A stretch of 64,000 nt of DNA. It comes from Sinotaia quadrata (lineage: Eukaryota; Mollusca; Gastropoda; Architaenioglossa; Viviparidae). Each line of letters opens with the position of its first letter. The stretch's first letter is position 1. The notes under the pieces are model-generated. The model ran no database searches, was not told where the DNA came from, and saw nothing but the letters and a program-made list of their open reading frames with translations. The stretch is from NCBI GenBank assembly GCA_028829895.1, contig CM054181.1:117933360-117997359 (forward strand), in the 5' to 3' direction. A program made the position numbers and the translations under genes. Positions 23,420 to 36,349 of this stretch are shown here, piece by piece.

Positions 23420-23770
23420 AAGCAATGCTACAACCATTGTTCTTTTTAAAAAATCTGTATATCTATCTTTTACTATGCTATGTTGTCTTATTTTACAGAA
23501 AGTCTATATATCTACATTTTACAATATTACAATCATTGTTCTTTTTACAGAAAATCTGTATATCTACCTTTTACAAAATTACAGAGAAAAAATTGGTATT
23601 GTATAAATAGTACAGTTTTGTAACAGAGAAGAAATTGGTAGTGTATAATAGTACAGTTTTGTAACAGAGAAGAAATTGGTATTGTATAATAGTACAGTTT
23701 TCTAACAGAAGTAATTGGTATTCTGTATATGTACATGACCAGTTTTCTAACAGAGAAGCAGGGCCTAAAT
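23420..23770. repeat. Two neighbouring minisatellites (irregular and 41-bp)
   Basis: The left part repeats CATTGTTCTTTTTACAGAAA and TCTGTATATCTACCTTTTAC two to three times. From 23585 a ~41-bp unit (GTACAGTTTTGTAACAGAGA then AGAAATTGGTATTGTATAAT) occurs about four times. Confidence 0.85.
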
Positions 23771-24610
23771 ATTATTTCTATAATAATCGTTTTCTAAAAT
23801 ATAAATTTAAAATCTTACTTTAAAAAATCACTTTATGAAGTTATAAAATGTCTACATGCATTCACACAATAACACAAAGACAATAAAACAAAACAAAACT
23901 TGTCTATAACAGGACTTTGCACTGTGCAACAGACATTAAAAACTAAAAGCGGTACATACATTATATTAATCATACTATTATAATGATCATTAATTCGGCA
24001 AATGTAAGCAGTATAGATGTGCAATTACACTGCAATGAAGTGTATTTCGAAAGGCCCGAGGAATATAATTTTGTTAACAGCACATATTAATATGTATTGG
24101 CTTGACCCAGTTATATATATATATATTTTTTTTTTACAGCCATCATGTATGTGTGAGTAACAATATGTGCGTGCGTCTGTGTATGTATGTGTGCGAGCGT
24201 AACGACGAGAGTAAAACAGTTTCATGAACCTCAATAGAAGACTGTATAATTTGCACAAGCAATAAATTGACTGATGACTTCAGATATGCTCATCTCTCGG
24301 TAATGTTCGGTGTCGTTGTCAAAGAAGCGTTTAACTAACAAGCAGTCCTGTTTGGTTAAGGAATAACAGTTTGAGGTGTACGTTAAAAGGGTCGTGCGAC
24401 CATTGAGCAGTTTGAAAGGGCCGGTTGCGACTGTTTGTACGCGGATTTGAAAATTTGCACAAATGTTCTTCCAACTGAATTAATATCGACGCGGCCATTA
24501 AAGAGAGCACTTTACGTGACTCGGTCAATAGATTGTTTCTTTTCCATGTCACGTTTTCTACAAGAAATCACCAATGGAGGCGGCGCACTTGTGTCACAGC
24601 TTGCACGGGC
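23771..24610. other. Unique DNA, no gene seen
   Basis: An (AT)n-poly-T patch occurs at 24112-24135. Frames near 24330-24695 are short and unassigned. Confidence 0.45.
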
Positions 24611-24612
24611 GG

Positions 24613-24651
<39 letters not shown>
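24611..24651. repeat. (TG)n microsatellite
   Basis: A pure TG run. Confidence 0.95.
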
Positions 24652-24655
<4 letters not shown>

Positions 24656-24829
24656 TATAATTTATATTAAAGGTTTTGCAATAGTGAAATATTAGAAAAT
24701 ATAGGCATTTATGTCATCCGGAGTTATGGTTCCTTGAATGACTTCTAAAAGTAAAAAAGGAATAGATTTCCCAATTTTTGGATTTTGATTGACCGGCGAA
24801 ATATGTAAGTTTTTAAAGGATAGGTTCAG

Positions 24830-24831
<2 letters not shown>

Positions 24832-24925
<94 letters not shown>

Positions 24926-25065
24926 ACACATACATATAATACAAATACATGCGAGCACACATACATACGAACACACACATACACACAACACATACATGCG
25001 AACACCCACATGCATACTGTCATGCATAGGCACGCACATGTGTATGTATGTGTGTATGTGTGTGA
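24832..25065. repeat. (CA)n microsatellite with degenerate right side
   Basis: A pure CA run to about 24923, then ACACATACATACGAACACAC-like sequence and a short TGTGTATG inversion near 25040-25065. Confidence 0.95.
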
Positions 25066-25089
25066 GTGTGACTAAAACAGTAACATTTG

Positions 25090-25665
25090 ATTTTGGTAAT
25101 GGAAACATCCTTAGCTCGATACGCAAAAACACTCTTAACTAGACACACGCAAACACCCTTACCCGATAAACGAGAACACTCTTAACTCTCAGCCCAACAC
25201 AACACAAAAACCCTTAGCTCGACACAGGCAAACATCCTTAGCTCGATACATGCAAACACCCTTAACTCGACACACGAAAACACTCTTAACTCGACACACG
25301 CAAACACCTTTACTGGACACACGAAAACACTCTTAGCTCTTAGCTTGACACACACGCAAACACTCTTAGCTCGACACTCGCAAACACTCCTTTTCGACAC
25401 ACGAAAATACTCTTAGCTCTTAGTTCAACACACGCAAACACCCTTAGCTCGACAAGCGCAAACACCCTTAGCTCGACATACGCAAACACCCTTAGCTCGA
25501 CATACGCAAACACCCTTAGCTCGACACTCGCAAAAACCCTTTTTCGACACACGAAAATACTCTTATTTCTTAGTTCAACACACGCAAACACCCTTTTACG
25601 ACAAGAGTATTTTCATACTCTTATTTCTTTGACACACGCAAACACCCTTAACTCGACAAGCGTAA
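25090..25665. repeat. 24-bp minisatellite
   Basis: About 22 units of CTCGACACACGCAAACACCC plus TTAG; the period is 24 between 25448 and 25472. A secondary longer pattern (CTCTTAGCTCTTAGTTC-like double joints) recurs at about 25335, 25410 and 25560. Antisense Val/Glu/Leu/Arg/Phe/Ala/Cys repeat frames are repeat-derived. Confidence 0.9.
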
Positions 25666-25764
25666 ACATAAACATAACATGTCAACGTCTTCTCTTGATA
25701 CATATGTCAATAGAGTTGTCAGCACCACGCCCTAGAGAATCGAACTCTTCTAGAGTTTCTTTGT

Positions 25765-26385
25765 TTCTCCAGATTCCCAATGTTTTGTTTACATTAAAAC
25801 GTCAGTGCTTTGTTAGTGGAATGTTTAGTTTACATTAAAACGTCAGTGCTGCGTTAGTGGAAAGCTTTGTTTACATTAAAATGTCAGAGCTGTGTTAGTG
25901 GAATGTTTTGTTTACATTAAAACGTCAGTGCTGCGTTAGTGGAAAGCTTTGTTTACATTAAAATGTCAGAGCTGTGTTAGTGGAATGTTTTGTTTACATT
26001 AAAACGTCAGTGCTGCGTTAGTGGAATGTTTCTCCAGATAATTCCGGAATGATTTGTTAAAATTAAAACATCAGTGCTGTGTTAGTGGAATGTTTTGTTT
26101 ACATTAAGACGTCAGAACTGTCAGTGGAGTGTTTTGTTTGCATTATAAAGTCAGAGCTGCGTTATTGGAATGTTTTGTTTACATTATAAAGTCAGTGCTG
26201 TGTTTGTGGAATGTTTTGTTTACATTATAAAGTCAGTGCTGTGTTTGTGAAATGTTTTGTTTACATTAAGACGTCAGAGCTGTCAGTGAATGTTTTGTTT
26301 ACAACAAAAAGTCAGTGCTTTGTTAATGGAATGTTTTGCTTGCATTAAAATGTCGGTTCAGTGTTAGTTGAATATGAGTCTGAAT
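25765..26385. repeat. 41-bp minisatellite
   Basis: About 15 units of TTTGTTTACATTAAAACGTC followed by AGTGCTGCGTTAGTGGAATG. Variants with GACGTCAGAGCTGTCAGTG are shortened. The period is 41 at 25866-25907. Confidence 0.9.
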
Positions 26386-26685
26386 GCAAGAAATGTCAGA
26401 AAAGAAAAGAAAAAAATAACGTACTTAATGTTTTCTTCCCATTTTCAGACGAGAGCCAGGCAACTTTGTCTGTGCCGTTTCCCAGTGAGGCTGGATTAAG
26501 GGAGATTTGACGTACTGTGAGAGGAGGGAATCTCGCGGCTAAAATTCCCCATAGTGGACTAAAACTGATACGGATATATCTTTCAAACACTCTTCTGGTT
26601 AATGCTTCACGCCCATTATGTGTTCGACAACAAAGGCACACAACTCGATTTATTCGAATTAAATCTCAAAACTACTTGGATTGGT
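26386..26685. other. Unique DNA, no gene seen
   Basis: Short frames on both strands. The plus-strand frame that continues into the TATC tract is not a credible gene. Confidence 0.45.
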
Positions 26686-26991
<306 letters not shown>

Positions 26992-27081
26992 CCATTCAAC
27001 CGTCCATCTGTTCGTCCGTCCATTGATCTACCCCAAAACCTTCTGTTTGAAAATGTGATGATGAAAATACTGACATATATA

Positions 27082-27178
27082 TTGTACGATTGCTGTTTTA
27101 GGAGTTAATAGACTTGTACGATTGCTGTTTTAGGAGTTAATAGACTTGTACGATTGCTGTTTTAGGAGTAGACAGAAT
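27082..27178. repeat. 32-bp minisatellite, three copies
   Basis: TTGTACGATTGCTGTTTTAG at 27082, 27114 and 27146, each followed by GAGTTAATAGAC. The last unit is truncated. Confidence 0.95.
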
Positions 27179-27880
27179 GTCAGCGCGTAAGTTGTGCACT
27201 CTCTATTTTAAACTGCTGACGTATGTATCCCAAGCCAGCGCGTCATTTGCTTACTTCTATTTAAGCTTAAGATATTTCGATCCATATGTCAGCATGACAT
27301 TTGTCCACATTCTGTTTGACCTGCGGTCATTTGTCAACGCACGGTACCATCTGTCCACTGTCTGGGTTTTGCAAGCAGAAGCGTTCCTCTAATCCCAAAT
27401 TGAAAGAATTACAAATTCCTAAAATTACAATTTTAAATTTCAACACAATTCCACTTCAGACGTAACCCACAAGACTATTATTTTGTCTGAGCCGTTTTGT
27501 TCGAGGTCATATTGGAGTTACGCATACGCTTATTTATTTGCTTTAATTTTTACAATGTCTGTATTCATTACTGACATCTTTCACATTTCCTGTCTAAAAC
27601 CTGAACGTAAAGTGAACTGACCTCCCCAAGCCTGATGATATTAAAATACTTCACATTAAAAAAAAATCTTAAATTAATATTTTTTCAATTAAATCTTAAG
27701 AATAGTTATTCGTTTGGAACACTTTATATTTTCTGTCTTTGCCAAACACGTTCCGTGTTCTTTCGCCTTTAATTGTTAATGTTGTGAGAATTTCCTTGGA
27801 ATTAACACACTTGACTTGTTACCAATGATGACGTCATGACGCCAGCGATGTAGCTGCTGGACTCGGGACGTACCCTTTGG
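27179..27880. other. Mostly unique DNA, no gene seen
   Basis: A short CRE-type palindrome (GATGACGTCATGACG) lies near 27826-27840. No gene supported. Confidence 0.45.
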
Positions 27881-27884
27881 AAAT

Positions 27885-29140
27885 TTATTGAGCGACTTAA
27901 AATAAAGCCTAAAATAATTGTTTTAGAGAGCGACTTAAAACAAAGCCGAAAATAATTGTTTTAGACAGCGACTTAAAACAAAGCCTAAAATATTTTTTAG
28001 AGAGCGACTTAAAGCAAGGCCTAAAATATTTGTTTTAGAGAGCGACTTAAAACAAAGCCTCAAATATTTTTTTTAGAGAGCAACTAAATATAAAGACTAA
28101 AAACTACTTTTAGACCTAGAGAGCGACTTAAAACAAAGCCTAAATTAAGATTTATTTTAGAGAGCGACTACATACAAAGACTAAAAACTACTTTTAGACC
28201 TAGAGAGCGATTAAAATAAAGTCTAAAATCAGTTGTCAGAGAGCGACTACATACAAAGACTAAAACTACTTTTAGACCTAATGAGTGATAAAATACAAAG
28301 ACTAAATCTTATTTTAGACTTATATAGCACAAAAATTAATTTTATTTTAGACCTATAAAGCGACTATAAACAAAGGTTAAAATCTAATTTTATAAGAGCG
28401 ACTAAAAATCAAAGATAAAATCCACTTTTAGACATAGAGAGCGACAAAATACAAAGACTAAAAATTACTTTTAGACCTAATGAGTGACAAAATACAAAGA
28501 CTAAAACCATTTTAGATCTATAGGACAACTAATTACACAGAATTAAAATTTTACTTTTAGTCCTAAAGAGCAACTAAGCAGAAAGACTAAAATCCTCACT
28601 TCTAGTCCCAAAGATCAACTAAATACAAAGACGAAATTCTTTATTTTTAGACCTAACGAACACAAACAACTAAAAATACAAAGACTAAAATCTCTACTTT
28701 AGGCCCAAAGAACAACTAAAAATACAAAGACTAAAATCTTTACTTTTAGAACTTAAGAACAACTAAAAATTTAAAAACTAAAATCTTCACTTTTAGACCT
28801 AAACAAACTAAACACAAAGATTAAAGTTGTACTTTTAGACCTAAAGAACAACTAAAATTACAAATGTAGAATCTTTACTTTTAGACCTAAAGAACAACTA
28901 ATAACACAAAGATTAACAATTTACTTTTAGACCTAAAGAACAACTAAAAATACAAAGACTAAAATTTTTACTCATAGACCCAAAGAACAACTAAAAATAC
29001 AAAAACTAAAATCTGTACTCTTAGACATAAAGAACAACTAAAAATACAAAGACTAAAATCTTTACTCTTAGACCTAAAGAACAACTAAAAATACAAAGAC
29101 TATAATCTTTACTCTTAGACCTAAAGAACAAATTGAGCTG
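27885..29140. repeat. Long ~40-48-bp minisatellite in two age classes
   Basis: The left part uses AGAGAGCGACTTAAAACAAA-GCCTAAAATA units. The right part uses AGACCTAAAGAACAACTAAA followed by AATACAAAGACTAAAATC. Intermediate forms in the middle show that both derive from one ancestral unit (GCGACTAAATACAAAGACTA-like). About 28 units are visible. Confidence 0.9.
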
Positions 29141-29711
29141 GACGTCTTTAGACTCTGTTAGTCATTTGTGAAAGAGATAAGGTTGACAAGATTTTGTTTG
29201 TGACACAAATATGTGACTGATGTTTACACATTTTTGTGTCGATCAGATTAGTGTCAGCGTAAAAATTGTTTCCAGCTTGTCTCCATTTCATGCGAAAGTG
29301 TCACACGGGTTACCGCTAATTTGAAAACAACTACAACATTTACTTTGAAAAGTTGTAAGAATTACTGTAAAATGTATGATGACCTTTCTTTGCAAACACA
29401 TATAAGATTAATTTCGCAACACCTGGAACGCAATACCTTGAAAGCAGCTTTAATATTTTGAAATTTTATTTCACAATCACTGGTTCCTATGCGTGTCTAC
29501 CAAACAAGTCTTAGCGACAACTAAGTGTAGAGGGTGTATTCTGACCCAGGAGGGGCCTGTATAAAATTTTTAGGATCCATTTCTAAGCGAGAAGTAATAG
29601 GACTTCGATTACTCATGGCACCTGTGGCAGTTAAAGCATTTTCGAGTCTAAGGGTCGATTCTTATAACTACTGATAAATGCAGAACAGATAAGAGCACGT
29701 TTTAACTGCAG
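29141..29711. other. Unique DNA, no gene seen
   Basis: No supported feature. Confidence 0.5.
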
Positions 29712-29855
29712 TTTCGCACAGCGATAACATTCACATATGTTCGTTATTGGCTGTGAAATGTATCGTGTTACATAATACTTTTCCCATTTCGCACAGCGAT
29801 AACATTCACATATGCTTGTTATTGGCTGTGAAATGTATCGTGTTACATAATACTC
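29712..29855. repeat. 75-bp tandem duplication
   Basis: TTTCGCACAGCGATAACATT starts copies at 29712 and 29787. They are nearly identical through CGTGTTACATAATACT. Confidence 0.95.
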
Positions 29856-30124
29856 CGCGTTTGAAGTGTAAACGTTTTAATAATTTGCGCATGGTTTGTG
29901 TGATGCCATAGCTGTTCACAGATTACATGTACGTGTCACAAAATACACGGACACAATACAAAATATGTTCCCATTACACAGAGCATGTACACATTACACA
30001 TGCACACATCCCGTAGCTCATGCACAAAATTGTGTATAATGTGTACATTTATTATATAAAATTTGCATATTCTCAGTGATTTAACAGATTTTGCAGGATA
30101 TTTATATGTATTATTCTACGCAAA

Positions 30125-30470
30125 CGTGCATTGTGTGAAGTGTGCATGTATGGTGTGAAGTGTGTACGTATTATGTAAAGTGTGCATGTATTGTGTGGTG
30201 TGCATGTATTGAGTGAAGTACGTATTCACTGTGTGAAGTGTGCATGCATTGTGTGAAGTGTACATGTACTGTGTGCATGCATTGTGTGAAATGTGTATAT
30301 ATTATGTGAGGTGTGCATGTATTGTGTGAGGTGTGCATGTATTATGTGACGTGTGCACGTATTGTGTGAAATGTCTGTGCATTGTGTACACTTGTTGTTT
30401 TGATGCGTACTTGTACCATTTAATGTGCATGTGTATATATATAATATGTATAATAGTATGTGGTATAATA
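30125..30470. repeat. ~22-bp minisatellite (TGCATGTATTGTGTGAAG), left of LTR copy 2
   Basis: About a dozen units of GTGTGCATGTATTGTGTGAA with decayed units toward the right. Related sequence resumes at 32070 on the other side of the LTR-like element. Confidence 0.85.
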
Positions 30471-30475
30471 CTATT

Positions 30476-32063
30476 TTTGACAGAGGAAATTTGCACCTCC
30501 ATATTTTTAAATTAAATTGTTATATAAATTGCTAAGTTGCCAGAGTAACCCGATTTTAGGCACTCCTTATAGTGTTATTTTTGAAAGTGTTTGAGTTGAA
30601 GTAAGCAGGTCCAGGCAAGAACATTCTAGATTGTTGACGTAATGCAAACCGAGTGAGTAGTTTTCTATAATGATCATAATTTATGAGAACGAGACTAGCC
30701 AATGGGCTGAGTTTAAGGAGTTCTCTTGCTGTAGAAATTTCTGCATTCTAAACACTTTTGAATTTGGTGTGGAAGAAAAAAGTCCAGCTTTGAAAGGCAA
30801 TCGTTAGCTTGATGGTGAATTAAAACTGATTGATTGAGTGATATGTTATAAATTTGTTTATGTAGAGATGTACTATGTGAGTTGACTTTTATTTCTACGA
30901 ACATTTGAACTAAGCTGCACAATTTTAGTGTGCTAACACTTGACATTGATTGATATGCTATGTTTTTATTACCATGTGTATGTATCAGGATAATAAATAC
31001 TGTTGCAGAGATCGTAATTTGAGAATGGAATTTGAGATAGAATGGAGTTATATTGTGATGAACGGGAAACTTAGGTTTGCTCCTTAATTGTATTTTGCAG
31101 TGAACAAGTAGTCTTTCGACTTTGGATTTGAAGTTTTGGGTTTGCAGCTTTGAGTTTGAGTTCCAAGTTTCAAGTTTTGAGTCCACAGTGACCTTTGATG
31201 TGCTCACCAGTCATAAACCTGTATGATCGGGAAGGTGCGGGAACATCTGTTGTGGTGTGTATAAGCGTGAGGAAGTATGCTACACACCTTTGATATATAT
31301 GCTGGACACCTTGGGAGAATTCTAGTATATTGAAGTTGCTAAAACTACCGTAATCTTCATGTTCTGCTTCAAAGAATGGACACAGTGAGGAGAAGGCTCA
31401 AGTTTATCTAGAATAGAACAGCAACGTCAGTGGTTTCCACTTGTGTGGTGGGAGACACATGTTAACGAACATTGTGATATTGTTGCAAAAGCCAATAGAA
31501 GATTGTCGAAGCAGTGCTTAATCCAGGTCGTGTAAAACTTTACAATAACTTACCTTTCTTTTCTCTGATAAGACTAACTGGCAATTTGTGTTGACTCTAT
31601 TCTTGAACTGTAATTTTATTTCTTTATATAGAGAGACTGTGTAACGTAAAATTATCTGAACAGTTGTTTGTGGAATATTGATGTCAAGTAATCTATTTCA
31701 ATGTAATTGTCATATGTATATTTGATTGTTCATTTAATAAATTTATTGAACTTTCCAAGGCATATTGATATAATAAGTGGGTGGATTGGGGCTCTCTAAA
31801 TGTAGATTAAATTCGGATTTGTCTTCTCCTAGTAAGAAGTTTTCCATTCACGGAAATATTATGTGACCGTAAATATAGTTTTATCTTGTGGAAGAGAGAA
31901 ATTGTTTACAGTGCAAGCATATCTGCCAAGTGATAGACGAGTGGTGTCTATTGGAAGATCATTAATAATAAAATTAATATTCCCATCAATTGCAATTAGT
32001 TATGAAAGATTAATTAATAATAATAATAATAATTTTCATTAACTGAATGGTGTGCCTGTCTCA
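30476..32063 (+). mobile_element. LTR-like element, copy 2 (full length)
   Basis: About 1588 bp aligned with 16571-18197 from end to end. Shared landmarks in order are AAATTTGC-CCTCC, GGCACTCCTTAT, GAACGAGACTAGCCAATGGG-like text, GATGTACTATGT, GGATTTGTCTTCTCCT and AATAAAATTAATATTC. The ends are eroded (TTTGA...TCTCA), and flanking pentamers CTATT (30471-30475) and CTATC (32064-32068) resemble an aged 5-bp target duplication. A 164-codon antisense frame inside (30713-31207) has no known domain and is probably chance. The element splits a minisatellite. Confidence 0.75.
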
Positions 32064-32069
32064 CTATCC

Positions 32070-32350
32070 TTACATGTGTTGTGACGTGTATACGACTATG
32101 CTTGCATGTATTGTGACGTGCACTTGTATAATACTGTTTACTTATGTTATGTGACGTGTACTTCTACAATATTATGTTTACATATATTGAGCTTTGTATT
32201 TTTATAATGCTATTTTTTACATGTACTGCAAAGTACACTTGCATAATACTATGATTACATATGTTGTGATGTGTAGCCTAAGTGTATACTACTATGTTTA
32301 CAAATGTGACGGTTCTTGTATAATACTATATTTACTTGTAACGTGTCGTG
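32070..32350. repeat. Degenerate minisatellite, right of LTR copy 2
   Basis: Units of GCATGTATTGTGACGTG and ACTTGTATAATACTATGTTT recur irregularly (about 40-50 bp). Related to the array at 30125-30470. Confidence 0.7.
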
Positions 32351-32519
32351 TCCACTTTTTCATCATTTAAAGCGAGATACATGTTGCGTCAAACTTGAGC
32401 AGCTTGTGGCACAACGAGCCATAAAAACAAAGCTTGACATACGTAACTTTGACTGTAACTGTCACGAGAAGAGGAGAAATATCTTTAAAGAAAACGTTCA
32501 TTTGTAGAGCAGGAGTGTA

Positions 32520-33235
32520 CATTCTAAACACACCAACTCCGACCTTTAAGTTTTCTCTTAGATAATGTCGACCAATCTTCATTCAGTAAACACCAATAAA
32601 CCAACTTCGTTCAACCAGTATTATATCAAACAATGTCGACCAATCTTCATTCAGTGAATACAATGTCGACGCATACACCAAATTCGTTCATCAAATATTT
32701 TATCAAACAATGTCGACACATACATCAAAATACAGCAAACGTCGTACATCCAGTATTATATAAAATAATGTCGATAACAAATCCATACACAAAACTTCGT
32801 TCATCAATTATACATCAATATATACACACCAAATTCATCCAGTGTTATATCAAACAATTTCGACAGGTACATCAATACACCAACAACTTCATGCAGTATT
32901 ATATCAAACAATGACATATAAATCAACACACCTATTTCATCCAGTATTACATCAAGCTAGGTGGAGAAGTACATCAATTCACGACCAAATTCGTTCATCC
33001 AGTATAATATCAAACAATGTCGAACATACACCAGCACCACCATTTCATCCAGTATTACATCAAGCTAGGTGGAGAAGTACATCAATACACGACCAACTTC
33101 GTTCATCCAGTATAATATCAAACAATGTCGAACATACACCAACACACCATTTCATCCAGTATTACATCAAACAATGTCGACACGTACATCACCACATCAC
33201 CAACTTACTTCCTTGAACAATGTCGAACAGTTCTC
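32520..33235. repeat. ~54-bp minisatellite with a 108-bp higher-order block
   Basis: Units contain ATCAAACAATGTCGACA, ACATCAATACACCAACTTCG and TTCATCCAGTATTA. ATCAAGCTAG at 32951 recurs at 33059, exactly 108 bp later, marking a duplicated two-unit block; the third block reverts to ATCAAACAATG. Confidence 0.9.
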
Positions 33236-33284
33236 TTCAGTACAGCCCGAGCCAGCTCCTGTTCATCAGGAACAACATTAACCA

Positions 33285-33466
33285 ATGCCACTGTCAGTTT
33301 GTACCACTTTGTAATGTCACTGTCAGTTTGTACCACTTTGTAATGTCATTGTCAGTTTGTACCACTTTGTAATGTCACTGTCAGTTTGTACCACTTTGTA
33401 ATGTCACTGTCAGTTTGTACCACTTTGTAATGTCACTGTCAGTCTGTACCACTTTGTAATGCCAGG
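33285..33466. repeat. 29-bp minisatellite
   Basis: Six units of CACTGTCAGTTTGTACCACT plus TTGTAATGT, nearly identical. Confidence 0.95.
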
Positions 33467-33890
33467 AAATATGTATACAGGAAAAAATAATTCATTTCAT
33501 TAATACAGACATATGAGAGTGACCATTGGCGACTAATTAAGCTTAAGCCTATACAGTCAAGTACAAACCTCATCTCACAATTAATTAATAAAAGTGTTGA
33601 GTACAGAATTGCACTAGGACGGTCAGTTTTGCAGAAACGGCAGCGCATCATTCAGTCGATGTTCCCGCCAGTATTGTACCATTGTGTGGCCAACGTTTGA
33701 CATTGTGCAATGTTGCACGTGTAATTATTAATAGCAATAGCCACACACTACCAAATGGTATAACACCAAATAACTGCAATCTGCTGTGCACTCAGTAACT
33801 CACAAAAATGCCAAACATTTGTTTAGTCAGTACATCGGTTACATTTTCTTTTCACGCACTTCACTTACATTTTGCAGATCTCGTGTACAT
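33467..33890. other. Unique DNA, no gene seen
   Basis: No supported feature. Confidence 0.5.
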
Positions 33891-34335
33891 TTTCTTCACT
33901 CCATTTACCTTGACCTCACTTGACTTACCTTGACCTAATTTCACTTACCCTGACCTCATTTCGTTTAGCTTGACATCATTTTACGTGACTACACTTCACT
34001 CAATCTAAAACAATTCACTTAACTTTAAAGAATTCATTTCTGTTTCCAGAAATTACAGTCTGTTTCCAGATATTACTGTCTGTTTCCAGACTTCATTTTC
34101 TGCTCCCAGACTTCACTTCATGTTCCCAGACTTCACTTCCTGTTTCCAGACTTCACTTTGTTTCCAGACTTCACTTCCTGTTCCCAGACTTCACTTCCTG
34201 TTTCCAGACTTCACTTTGTTTCCAGACTTCACTTCCTGTTCCCAGACTTCACTTCCTGTTCCCAGACTTCACTTCCTGTTCCCAGACTTCACTTCCTGTT
34301 CCCAGACTTCACTTCCTGTTCCAGGACTTTACTTG
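33891..34335. repeat. 20-bp minisatellite with decayed left flank
   Basis: From about 34040, roughly 14 units of TTCCTGTTCCCAGACTTCAC. Some TTTCCAGACTTCACTTTG units are three bases shorter. Further left, TTGACCTCACTT-like scraps may be an older, separate array. Confidence 0.9.
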
Positions 34336-34708
34336 TTGTTCCTACAGTTTTATTTATCTATCAATACCTTTTTCCGTCGTCGACCTTGACCCATGCCGCG
34401 TTCTGGCTGGCTCTTCGTGGAATCGCTTTGAGAGAGTTGAGAACTTTTGCACTTCGATTGCAGCAAATACTTCAAGGCTGTAATAGGATGACCAGATTCA
34501 TAGGCGACAGTATTTTAATCTGTTTTATAATCCGAACCTCAATTGGCAACATGTTTGTCTTATAGATAATTTAAATAAATAAATAAAATCGATATTTTGT
34601 ATGGAGATAAATTATTCTCTGTACGTGTTGATTTGTATGGCAGTTTGCCCACAATTTGCAACATTTGCATTGATTACCTTTAGGTAAGAAATCATGACGA
34701 AAATGGTG
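34336..34708. other. Unique DNA, no gene seen
   Basis: No supported feature. Confidence 0.45.
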
Positions 34709-34713
34709 TTGAA

Positions 34714-34745
<32 letters not shown>

Positions 34746-34759
34746 ATAAGAATAAGAAT

Positions 34760-34790
<31 letters not shown>

Positions 34791-34848
34791 AGAAGAAGAA
34801 GAAGAAGAAGAAGAAGAAGATGATGATGATGATGATGATGATGATGAT
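34709..34848 (+). repeat. (AAG)n/(GAT)n trinucleotide tract
   Basis: GAA/GAG-rich sequence with AATAAG interruptions, then a GAAGAA run, then GATGAT from about 34818. The purine strand has mirror symmetry. Poly-Lys and poly-Phe frames are artefacts. Confidence 0.95.
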
Positions 34849-34919
34849 AAAAAAGAAGATTATCACAAAAAACTACATTGGTAAGAGAACGTAGCAGACG
34901 TATAAATTACAGTTTGAAA

Positions 34920-34975
34920 TACACATACACGCGCACACATGTACACAATCACACATACACACACACACAAACACG
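34920..34975. repeat. Degenerate CA tract
   Basis: CACACA-rich with CG and TA interruptions. Confidence 0.8.
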
Positions 34976-35770
34976 AAATGACGGAAATATAACTGTTGTG
35001 TTTGTACTTGACCCACAAATCCCTAATCATAAGTCTTATGGAATCTGTGGAGACCCATTTATTTGATTTGTTTACGTACGCTGACATATTCATCCGAGAA
35101 AGAAATGAGAGCTTAATCGTGTAATCCACGGGCATTAGTTTGTTTCAAAATATTGTCAAAAATCGCCCGTTTCGCGGCTTATCTTAATCTTTAATCTTTT
35201 AACGGTATCTTGTTCATTTTTTATACTTTTGTCGAATATGTTAATCCCTGTATTAAACGTTCCATTGATTTTGTTTGGTTTTGTTTTGCTAGTGTTGCAC
35301 TAAGAGAAATTTTAATCCATCACGTCGAAAACTTCATGTTACAGAGTAATGTAACACCAGCTGGAGACCGTCGACGCTGGCGTAAGCAGTCTGTTTCATC
35401 TCGTACAGTCTCGCGAGAGTAGACATTCTATAAACACTGGGAGTTGCCGAGTGTGGAGAGTAATGCCCCCCTATTTTTTTCTCACAGTGCCTGGAGGTAA
35501 CGGCTGTAGTCACTGACAGATTCCTCATGTTCTGGGCTAATACTCACTACTCAAAAGACTCACGTTAATGTCTGCAAACAGAAATGGATTAGCAATGGGT
35601 TGCCTCAAGTGTTCGAGATTATGGTGAGGCCAGACGGTACCGGAACGTTACGGAATAGAACTGTCTCTGCAAATAAAAGACTGAAAAAGGATGGGAGTCT
35701 ATTAATTACGTAATTCATTTAAAATAATGAGTGTCAACTAACATCAGTAATACATTATTGAAGTAAACAG
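34976..35770. other. Unique DNA, no gene seen
   Basis: Somewhat GC-richer around 35340-35480. Short competing frames only. Confidence 0.45.
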
Positions 35771-35774
35771 CACA

Positions 35775-36345
35775 CACTTCGAGTGAATTATATAATACAA
35801 TCATTACAATGCAGAGAGTGAGTTAGATAACAACACATCAAGTGAATCAGGCTACACGACACATCTAGTGAATTAGATAATGCAAGTTCACCAATGTTCC
35901 TTCTTAGGTGCGCGGCCGCACAGCTCATTAAAAAATGACGCATAGCAGTTTCAAAATTCCCCTCACAAGTTTTTGGTAGCAAGCTCAAACAACCGCCAGT
36001 TCCGCGTACATAGGAAAAGTAGAGGGAAGGTTGAATGCAACACATCGATTGAATTAGACAATGCATCATATTGACTGAATCAGACACTACAACACATCGA
36101 GTGAATCATACTGACTGAATCAGACACTACAACACATCGAGTGAATCATACTGACTGAATCAGACACTACAACACATCGAGTGAATCATACTGACTGAAT
36201 CAGACACTACAACACATCGAGTGAATCATACTGACTGAATCAGACACTACAACACATCGAGTGAATTATACTGACTGAATCAGACACTACAACACATCGA
36301 GTAAATTAGACAATACAACACACTGGGTGGTTTGACAATAAAACA
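35775..36345. repeat. 40-bp minisatellite and decayed relatives
   Basis: The core at 36066-36310 holds six near-identical units of CAGACACTACAACACATCGA then GTGAATCATACTGACTGAAT (period 40, 36121 to 36161). Left of it, ACAACACATC-AGTGAATTAGA scraps reach back to about 35800. Confidence 0.9.
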
Positions 36346-36349
36346 CATT

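Noticed and set aside
24692..25142. Long Cys/Val and His/Thr frames over CA/TG tracts (also at 21.0, 51.6, 58.6 and 59.8 kb)
   Set aside because: Translation of dinucleotide repeats.
30713..31207. 164-codon antisense frame inside LTR copy 2
   Set aside because: No start context or domain. I saw no matching frame of similar length in copy 1, so it is probably chance.
34612..34894. Poly-Lys or poly-Phe proteins
   Set aside because: Translation of AAG/GAT trinucleotide repeats.
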